DNA of 64,000 bases, taken from an uncultured Kiritimatiellota bacterium (GTDB taxonomy: Bacteria; Verrucomicrobiota; Kiritimatiellia; RFP12; UBA1067). Position 1 is the stretch's first letter. The number at the start of each line of letters is the position of its first letter. This document shows positions 58,500 through 64,000 of the stretch, in pieces. Under the pieces are notes generated by a model. The model saw nothing but the letters and a program-made list of their open reading frames with translations, did no database searches and had not been told where the DNA came from. The stretch is from NCBI GenBank assembly GCA_934643865.1, contig CAKUCX010000008.1, forward strand, positions 10,118 through 74,117. The letters run 5' to 3'. Made by a program: the position numbers and the translations under genes.

Positions 58500-58609
58500 A
58501 TGCGCCGGACAACGCAAGGAAGGCCGCGCTCGCGGCCTACTTCGACTGGTGCTTCGCCCACGGCGGCCCGACGGCCAAGGCCCTGCACGACCTCCCCGTC
58601 GCCCGGTGA
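58500..58609 (+). pseudogene. pstS remnant: leader joined to C-terminal codons
   Basis: After the orphan Pho promoter and a leader of about 20 nt, the sequence encodes AALAAYFDWCFAHGGPTAKA then LHDLPVAR and a stop. This resembles the last helix of PstS-type phosphate-binding proteins (FxxWxxxxGQ..A..LGYxPLP). The signal peptide and body of the protein are absent. I read it as a large internal deletion of pstS. The match is short, so identity is moderately certain. Confidence 0.5.
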
Positions 58610-58638
58610 CGGGGAACGGCGCGCGGGCCGCGCCGACG

Positions 58639-60249
58639 TCACCGGCCGCCTTCAACCGTGATCTTCCCGACTGGGTAGACGCGGTCGATGCCATTCTCAA
58701 GCGGCAGGGCGACAAGCGGCCTGCCGTCGGCGCGGCCGACGGAGACGGCGAGCGTGTACGCGCCGGGCTTCAGCAGCTGCACGGACGCGCCCGGGTCGTT
58801 CACGTGTTCGCGCTTGCAGTAGTTGAGGATCGCGTCGTTCCCGTTGTCCGGCACCGCCGCCGTGTAGCCGAACGTGCAGGGCGAGTCGACCGTGACGGGC
58901 TTCTCCACGCCGTTCCACTTCGGCTCCAGCGCGCGGAAACCGAACGCCGGGTCCGTCACGCTCCAGCAGACCACCCCTCTGTCGTCCAGGAGATTCCACG
59001 TAAGCGACGAGTCCGCGTACTCCGGCGCGACGCCGACGTTCACCCACGTGGATTTCACGCGGACGCGCTCGGAGACGTTCACGCGGCCGGGATACTCGAC
59101 CCGGCGCAGCTCGAAGCGGTAGCCGAGGCGGTTGGCGAAGTCCTTCCAGACGTGCCGGTTCGTCTTCCAGTAGAGGTCGGGGAAGCCGTGGATCGAGATG
59201 TACGAGGCGTGGTAGTCCTCGATGCACTTCTGGAGGTACTCGGGCTTCCAGTTCTTCTTCTCGAACCGCTTGGTGATGTGCCCCGTCTCGATAATCACCG
59301 GGCTTTCGCGGGCGAAGAGACGCCCGAAGTGGTCGCTCGCCCACGGCTTGTCCGGGTTACACATGATCGAGTCGTCGCGGAGCCCATAGCCAAGCGCGCG
59401 CGCATAGGCGAGGACCGGATGGTCGTAGAGACGCCGCGAACCGTCCGCGAAGAAGCCGTTCGACGGCACGCCGGCGGAAGCAGTCCCCTCGATCCAGCCC
59501 CCGCCGCCGATGTCGTCCGAGACGACGAGGTACGTGCGCGGCAGCGCGCGGCGGAGCATGTCGAGATGGAGGCGGCAGAGCCGATCGAACTCGGCCGGAT
59601 CGCTCGCGCGCAGCTTGCCGAGGAAGGGGCTGTGCCCCTCGCCGTAGAGGCCGAACGACCCGAGATCGACGAACGCGACATCGGGGTTGCCGTCATACCG
59701 CTTCGCAAAGACGTTCAGGAACTTCTCGTGCTCGGCCAGGAGGATCGGGTCGTCCCACTTCGGCTCGAAGATGAGCGCGTTCTTCGGATTGTTCTTGTAG
59801 TGGTAATACTCGCCTTTCACGCCCTTGTCCAGAACCCACTTCGGCGTCGAGACGAGCGTGTGGTCCATGCAGGAGATGCGGAACGCGACCTTCTTACCGG
59901 CCTTCAGCCACGGCCGCGCCTTCGACTCGACGAGATCCCAGCGGAAGACGCCCTCCTCCGGCTCCAGATAGCACCACGGCAGGCGCATGTAGATGACGCT
60001 CGTGCCCGGCATCCAGTCGAGGACGTCGCCCGGCTCCTGCTGGGAGCCGTACGCCCAAATGCGGCTCGAATAGTAGAAGTGGACGATGCCCATGCCGGGA
60101 TTCGCCAGCACCTCGTCGGTGTTCGCCGGCTCGACCTCGACCGTCGCGTCCGCGCCTCTTGCATCCGCGCCGCCAACCGGTCCGAGGGCCAGGCACGCTG
60201 TCAAAAGAAGAGCGAGTGGTGTGGCTGTAGAGGGTTTCCCCGTTGTCAT
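58639..60249 (-). CDS. Secreted DUF4832-type glycoside-hydrolase-like protein
   Basis: This 536-residue protein has a signal peptide and a beta/alpha-barrel opening with NPGMGIVHFYYSSRIWAYG. IYMRLPWCYLEPEEGVFRWD resembles the GH-A clan start, and VDLGSFGLYGEGHSP and SPVIIETGH carry candidate acidic residues. The C-terminal third (ISIHGFPDLYWK to the end) is a DUF4832-like domain with a beta-sandwich. Substrate unknown. The ATG at 60249 is favoured over 60267 because GAGGAG is placed correctly and the signal peptide is cleaner. Confidence 0.75.
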   Translation of the reverse strand: MTTGKPSTATPLALLLTACLALGPVGGADARGADATVEVEPANTDEVLANPGMGIVHFYYSSRIWAYGSQQEPGDVLDWMPGTSVIYMRLPWCYLEPEEGVFRWDLVESKARPWLKAGKKVAFRISCMDHTLVSTPKWVLDKGVKGEYYHYKNNPKNALIFEPKWDDPILLAEHEKFLNVFAKRYDGNPDVAFVDLGSFGLYGEGHSPFLGKLRASDPAEFDRLCRLHLDMLRRALPRTYLVVSDDIGGGGWIEGTASAGVPSNGFFADGSRRLYDHPVLAYARALGYGLRDDSIMCNPDKPWASDHFGRLFARESPVIIETGHITKRFEKKNWKPEYLQKCIEDYHASYISIHGFPDLYWKTNRHVWKDFANRLGYRFELRRVEYPGRVNVSERVRVKSTWVNVGVAPEYADSSLTWNLLDDRGVVCWSVTDPAFGFRALEPKWNGVEKPVTVDSPCTFGYTAAVPDNGNDAILNYCKREHVNDPGASVQLLKPGAYTLAVSVGRADGRPLVALPLENGIDRVYPVGKITVEGGR

Positions 60250-60331
60250 GGCTTCTCTCCTCATCATTGTTTGATCCGTAACGGCAGTTGACCATCAGAT
60301 TCGCGCCCGTGTGCGCATGACCGCGGCGGCG

Positions 60332-62005
60332 CTAGTTCCCCTTCGGGGCCCGCGCGCGGATGAAGGCCCTCAAGGCCGAGACCATCTTCTGCGGATCGGT
60401 CTCCTGAGCCACGCGCGCCTCAAGGGGGCACGAGGCGCTCTGGTCGCGGTTCAGGATCTTCGGCACGAGGCGGTCCGCCGTCGCGGGCACGTTGTGCGCC
60501 GCAAGAAGGCTCTTCGCCTCCTCGCTCATCAGAAGGGCATGGACGCGCCGCGCGCGGCCGACGAGGCAGACGGCCGCCGCCGCGCGCCCGATGACCTTGT
60601 CCACGACGAGCGCGTGGCGCAGATGGCCGTCGTCCAGCAGCTTCAGGAGCGGCAGGACGCCGCGCCCGCTCTCGCGCGCCTGGATGACGCCGTCCCGCGC
60701 CGTGACGGCCGCCGCGTCGCCGCGCCGGACGAGGCCCGCCATCTCCGCGAGGAGGTCGCCCTCGTTGAACGGGCGCACGACGCGCTGTCGTTCGAAGCCC
60801 TTGACGAAGATCGCCGGCAGCGGCCGCGCCGGGCAGACGTGTTCGCACGCGCCGCAGCCGATGCACGCGGCCTTGTCGATGACGGGGACGCCCGCGACAA
60901 TCGCGATCGCCTTGACCGGGCACTTGCGCTGGCACGCCGTGCAGGAGACGTCCTCCGTCACGCGCAGGCAGCGGTCCTTCTTCCAGATCGCGTGGCCCAT
61001 GTGGAGGTCGCGCCGCGCAACGTGGTCGAGAAGCCGGAGCGCGCCCGCCGGGCACGCCGCCGCGCACTTCTGCGGGCAGGCGAGGCGGCAGTGGCTCCGC
61101 CGGAAGTCCATCTTCGGCTGGCCGAACGTCTTGAGCGACGTCGAGGGGACGAGGCATTTCTCCGGGCAGGCCGCGATGCACGCGCCGCAGCCGACGCACA
61201 GCCGGTTGAAGAGCGAGCGGTCAACCGCGCCCGGCGGCAGCACCTCCGCCGGACGCGCCGGCACGCCGGGCGGGGAGACCGGCGCATAGCCGCCGTCCGT
61301 CGTCTTCTCCACGACCTCCGCCGCCGCGAGGAGGCCGATGCCCGAAAGCGTCTCGCGCCGTGTCACGCCGCCCGCGGCGTCGCCGGCCTTCGTCTTGGCG
61401 GGCGGCGGCGCGGCGAAGCACCTGCGGCAGGCGCCGCACCCCTCCTTCAGGTCAATCGTGTGCGGATACCGCGCCTTCTGCGCAAGCAGGTTGAAGAGCG
61501 TCCCCATTGGACAGACCCAGTTGCACCAGGCGCGTCCCGAACCGACGGCTGCGAGGACCAGCACGACGCCCGCGAGGACGAGTCCCGGCGCAAAGCCGAT
61601 CAGGGCCTTGCCGACGATCGAATAGGGCGTGAGGGCCCAGCCGAGCGCGCCGAACCCCGCCGCGACGAGTCCCGCCGCAAGCGCGAAGACGCTCCAGCGG
61701 ACGATCCGCTGGACGCGCGTCTCGGGGAGGCGCGTGCAGACGCGGCGGACGTGCGATCTCGGATGCGTGAGGAAGTGGACGACGCTCTGCAGCACGCCGA
61801 GCGGACAGAGCCACGCGCAGAAGAAGCGTCCGAGGAGCGGCGCCAGCATGAGGACGGCGAGGAAGAGGAACGTCGGCGTCGGCTGGATGCGCAGGGCCTT
61901 CGCCGTCGGCAGCCCGTAGAACGCGCCGCAGACGGCGGCGAGCGACACTAGCGCCAGCAGGCGCAGCGCAGCCGTTCTGAGCTTTGACTTGACGTGTGCT
62001 TTCAT
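60332..62005 (-). CDS. NapH-NapG-type iron-sulfur membrane protein fused to DUF1893
   Basis: This 557-residue protein combines three modules. Residues 1-200 are NapH-like: four or five transmembrane helices with the paired motifs FCAWLCPLG (62-70) and WCNWVCPMG (160-168). At 215 TRRETLSGIGLLAAAEVV resembles a Tat signal, as NapG has. Residues 265-400 hold four ferredoxin-type Cys clusters (CVGCGACIAACPEKC, CRLACPQKCAAACP, CTACQRKCPVKA, CIGCGACEHVCP). Residues 430-550 match DUF1893 (TM1506-like): RESGRGVLPLLKLLDDG, VVDKVIGRAAA, LVPKILNRD. NapGH carry electrons from quinol to the periplasm; DUF1893 has an uncertain role. AAGGAGATGAACTC precedes the start. Confidence 0.82.
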   Translation of the reverse strand: MKAHVKSKLRTAALRLLALVSLAAVCGAFYGLPTAKALRIQPTPTFLFLAVLMLAPLLGRFFCAWLCPLGVLQSVVHFLTHPRSHVRRVCTRLPETRVQRIVRWSVFALAAGLVAAGFGALGWALTPYSIVGKALIGFAPGLVLAGVVLVLAAVGSGRAWCNWVCPMGTLFNLLAQKARYPHTIDLKEGCGACRRCFAAPPPAKTKAGDAAGGVTRRETLSGIGLLAAAEVVEKTTDGGYAPVSPPGVPARPAEVLPPGAVDRSLFNRLCVGCGACIAACPEKCLVPSTSLKTFGQPKMDFRRSHCRLACPQKCAAACPAGALRLLDHVARRDLHMGHAIWKKDRCLRVTEDVSCTACQRKCPVKAIAIVAGVPVIDKAACIGCGACEHVCPARPLPAIFVKGFERQRVVRPFNEGDLLAEMAGLVRRGDAAAVTARDGVIQARESGRGVLPLLKLLDDGHLRHALVVDKVIGRAAAAVCLVGRARRVHALLMSEEAKSLLAAHNVPATADRLVPKILNRDQSASCPLEARVAQETDPQKMVSALRAFIRARAPKGN

Positions 62006-62043
62006 GAGTTCATCTCCTTGATTCCAATGCCATCTTCATTTTT

Positions 62044-62216
62044 CAACGCAAAGTTCGCAAAGCCCCTTCGTGTTCTTTGCGTTCCCTCTGCGTTCTTTGC
62101 GTTAAAACATACCCACACCCCTCTTTTCAACGCAAAGGTCGCAAAGGGTTCTGACGCAAAGTTCGCAAAGTCCCTTCTCGCTCTTTGCGTTCCCCTCTGC
62201 GCTCTTTGCGTTAAAA
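62044..62216. repeat. GCAAAG-type tandem intergenic repeat, copy set 1
   Basis: Repeats of AACGCAAAG, GCAAAG and CTTTGCGTT form imperfect hairpins. Two tandem units occupy the whole gap between the aldo/keto reductase and the iron-sulfur protein; the first lacks about 24 bp. The right end includes the reductase stop codon (TTTTAA). Translated, it gives spurious 'NAKFAK' protein fragments. Confidence 0.8.
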
Positions 62217-63473
62217 CGTCCATCTCTTCACAACCTCCTGGTCCTTGAGCGCGTCGATCCACTCGTCGATCGCGGCAATCTCGCGCGGGATGTCGATCAT
62301 CTGCGGGCAATGCGGCGTGCAGCGTCCGCACCCCGTGCAGTGGTCGGCGCGGCGCAGCTCCTCCGGCACGGCCTTCGCGTAGGCTTTCAGCACCTCCTTT
62401 GCGGTCGGCATCGTCTTCGCCGTGAGGACGCTGTTGCGGAACTGGAGGAGCGAGACGATGTCCAGCCCATACGGACACGGCATGCAGTAGTTGCAGCTGT
62501 TGCACGGGATCGTGTTGAGCGCGAGCATCCGCTGCGCCGCGCGCTCAAGGGCGGCCAGCTCGTTCGCGCGGCACGGCTTGAGCGGCGAGAAGGTGACGAG
62601 GTTCTCCTCGATGTGCTCGGTGCGCGTCATGCCGGAGAGGACGGTCATCACCTTCGGATGGGTGCCGCAGAAACGGAACGCCCACTGCGCGAGCGTCGCC
62701 TCCGGGTCGAGGGGGGTGAGCTCCTGCGCGAGCGCGTAGTTGTAGCGCGCGAGGCGTCCGCCGAGCAGCGGCTCCATGATGACGACGGGGATGTCGAGCT
62801 TCGCGAGCGTCTCGTAGAGGTACTTGGCGTCGAGGTTGCGCGCGTTCACCTCCTTCGCGTGGCGCCAGTCGACGTAGTTCATCTGGATCTGCACGAAGTC
62901 CCACTTGTACGTGCCGTGGCGCTCGATGCACCACTCGAACGCCTTGGGGTCGCCGTGGTAGGAGAAGCCGAGGCGGCGGATGCGGCCCTTCGCGCGCAGC
63001 TCGGCGCACCAGTCCAGGGCGCCGTTTTCGAGGTAGCGCCTGGAGAACGTCTTGAAGCCGCCGTTGCCAATGGAGTGGAGGAGGTAGTTGTCGATGTAGT
63101 CCGTCTGGAGGAACTTGAGCGAGTCCTCGAACATCTTCTTGCAGGCCGCGAGCGGATACTGCTGGGGCGCGAGGTTGGAGAGCTTCGTCGCGACGACGTA
63201 GTCCTTGCGGGCGTAGCCGCTCGCCTTCAGGGCCTTGCCGAGCGCGACCTCCGACTCGCCGCGGCAGTAGGCGGGCGAGGTGTCGAAGTAGGTCACGCCG
63301 CCGTCGAGGAGCATCTTGACCTGGCGGTTCAGGAGTTCCTGGTCGATGGCCTTGTCGGAATAGCCTTCCTTCTGCCACGGCACCGCGTGCTTGCCGTCCG
63401 TCGTCGGCAGGCGCATCGCACCGTAGCCGAGCAGGGAAATCTTCTTCCCGTCGAGCGTGTAGTGTGTCGTCAT
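62211..63473 (-). CDS. Aldo/keto reductase with C-terminal 4Fe-4S domain
   Basis: This 420-residue protein has an aldo/keto reductase barrel: LLGYGAMRLP, GVTYFDTSPAY with the catalytic Asp/Tyr, VVATKLS with the Lys, and YLLHSIG with the His. A ferredoxin-like C-terminus carries CNSCNYCMPCPYGLDI (about 330) and CTGCGRCTPHCPQMIDIP (about 387). This is the widespread 'AKR plus 4Fe-4S' family (YccK/Tas-like) whose substrate is unknown. AAGGAG lies before the start. The last codon and stop (TTT TAA) fall within the intergenic repeat. Confidence 0.9.
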   Translation of the reverse strand: MTTHYTLDGKKISLLGYGAMRLPTTDGKHAVPWQKEGYSDKAIDQELLNRQVKMLLDGGVTYFDTSPAYCRGESEVALGKALKASGYARKDYVVATKLSNLAPQQYPLAACKKMFEDSLKFLQTDYIDNYLLHSIGNGGFKTFSRRYLENGALDWCAELRAKGRIRRLGFSYHGDPKAFEWCIERHGTYKWDFVQIQMNYVDWRHAKEVNARNLDAKYLYETLAKLDIPVVIMEPLLGGRLARYNYALAQELTPLDPEATLAQWAFRFCGTHPKVMTVLSGMTRTEHIEENLVTFSPLKPCRANELAALERAAQRMLALNTIPCNSCNYCMPCPYGLDIVSLLQFRNSVLTAKTMPTAKEVLKAYAKAVPEELRRADHCTGCGRCTPHCPQMIDIPREIAAIDEWIDALKDQEVVKRWTF

Positions 63474-63563
63474 CTTTTCGTCTCCTTCACGTCCTGTAGC
63501 TTCAGCTTACGGTCGCCAGCCTGATTGTTCTGCCGTTGACGGTTGTTCGCTGCTGCCGCCAGC

Positions 63564-63572
63564 ATTATACCA
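63564..63572 (-). promoter_or_regulatory. Extended -10 promoter of the aldo/keto reductase
   Basis: TGGTATAAT on the minus strand, about 90 bp upstream of the reductase ATG. Confidence 0.65.
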
Positions 63573-63628
63573 AATGACAGGAGACGCCTGCCGCCGCCCC
63601 GGAGCCCGGCGTCCGTTTCGTCGTTTTT

Positions 63629-63670
63629 GACTCACGCAGAGGTGCGGAGAGGCAGAGAGCGCAGAGATTG
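63629..63670. repeat. Second intergenic repeat type (CACGCAGAG..)
   Basis: CACGCAGAGG-TGCGGAGAGG-CAGAGAGCGCAGAG is a purine-rich near-repeat of GCAGAG/GCGGAG units. It differs from the GCAAAG repeat next to it. The rest of 63474-63790 holds nothing else recognisable except the promoter above. Confidence 0.45.
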
Positions 63671-63790
63671 ATTGGGTTGAGAGGGGCGTGAAGTTGACAG
63701 GCAATCCAAGCGGGAGATTCATGGCGGCAAGATACGTCTTGAAATGTCGCCGGCTCTCTCGCTCTCCGTCATCGTCTCAATCTTCCTCTC

Positions 63791-64000
63791 CGCGTTAAAA
63801 CATACCCGCACCCCTCTTTTCAACGCAAAGTCCGCAAAGGGTTCTGACGCAAAGTTCGCAAAGGCCCTTCGCGTTCTTTGCGTTCCCTCTGCGCTCTCTG
63901 CGTTAAAACATACCCGCACCCCTTCTTTTCAACGCAAAGTCCGCAAAGGGTTCTGACGCAAAGTTCGCAAAGGCCCTTCGCGTTCTTTGCGTTCCCTCTG
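63791..64000. repeat. GCAAAG-type tandem intergenic repeat, copy set 2 (continues past window)
   Basis: Nearly two tandem units of 108-109 bp (CATACCCGCACCCC at 63801 and at 63909) of the same repeat as at 62044-62216. Within each unit ACGCAAAGTTCGCAAAGG pairs imperfectly (15/18) with CCTTCGCGTTCTTTGCGT. No gene is seen. Confidence 0.85.

Noticed and set aside
58122..58715. A 197-codon minus-strand frame in the gap after the DUF2490 gene
   Set aside because: It is Arg/Pro-rich and crosses a terminator and a Pho promoter; no ribosome-binding site or family was recognised.
61994..62248. Small Cys/Ala-rich proteins ('NAKFAKPLRV...') at 62-62.2 kb and 63.7-64 kb
   Set aside because: They are translations of the GCAAAG intergenic repeat, not genes.
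63791..64000. Tandem repeats as a possible CRISPR array
   Set aside because: Units are 108-109 bp and nearly identical throughout, with no unique spacers and no cas genes.

Overview
The window is GC-rich bacterial DNA that looks like a gut or animal-associated member of the PVC superphylum, most likely Kiritimatiellota. This is inferred from gene content: many secreted glycan-active enzymes, LamG and autotransporter-like surface proteins, DUF1080 and DUF4832 proteins, a CBS-type family II pyrophosphatase, RNase Y, and dispersed GCAAAG-type intergenic repeats. No rRNA, tRNA or CRISPR array was recognised. Most of the long open frames opposite the real genes are GC-driven shadows.

Layout. 1-7200: a secreted glycan-degradation region with a GH92 alpha-mannosidase (cut by the window edge), a LamG protein, a GH99-like enzyme, a lipoprotein sialidase and a DUF1080 lipoprotein. 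This set suits N-glycan or mucin-type substrates. 7225-18157: housekeeping genes gluQ, purL, xseB, a short GHKL ATPase, rny, a secreted unknown and a CBS-type pyrophosphatase. 18179-28335: a minus-strand five-gene operon for plant-type glycan breakdown (GH127, an uncharacterised toroid-like protein, an autotransporter-like protein, a GH5-like enzyme, an SGNH hydrolase). 28360-30845: acyl-CoA ligase plus a membrane protein. 30896-38967: a compact minus-strand operon of a divergent mraY, a secreted unknown, argH, exbB, exbD, a multihaem cytochrome fused to a membrane domain, and apbE. 39049-41532: a second autotransporter-like protein. 41694-51134: rpoB-rpoC-queA. 51344-55050: an alpha-galactosidase-like gene, a degenerate tyrosine-recombinase-like gene and a DUF1275 membrane protein. 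55149-58609: a phosphate (pst) locus. 58639-63473: a DUF4832 protein, a NapH-NapG-DUF1893 fusion and an iron-sulfur aldo/keto reductase, the last two separated by intergenic repeats that continue to the window end.

Most striking points. (1) The pst locus has four promoters built on the same 11-bp phased half-sites (YYTRAC), yet its genes are internally deleted: pstC and pstA are fused out of frame, phoU has one repeat instead of two, and pstS survives only as a promoter plus its C-terminal codons. Only pstB is full length. (2) Several promoters share an extended -10 (TGnTATAMT), and at least six place the start codon 6-11 nt after the -10, implying leaderless or nearly leaderless mRNAs. (3) A recombinase-like protein has lost its catalytic residues and carries an inserted helix-turn-helix-like segment, next to a perfect 21-bp inverted repeat. 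(4) Two secreted enzymes share a 53-bp signal-peptide cassette that is 52/53 identical. (5) Three surface proteins end in the same kind of short tail (..LVR or ..LIFR).

All family calls come from reading motifs by eye; no database search was run.
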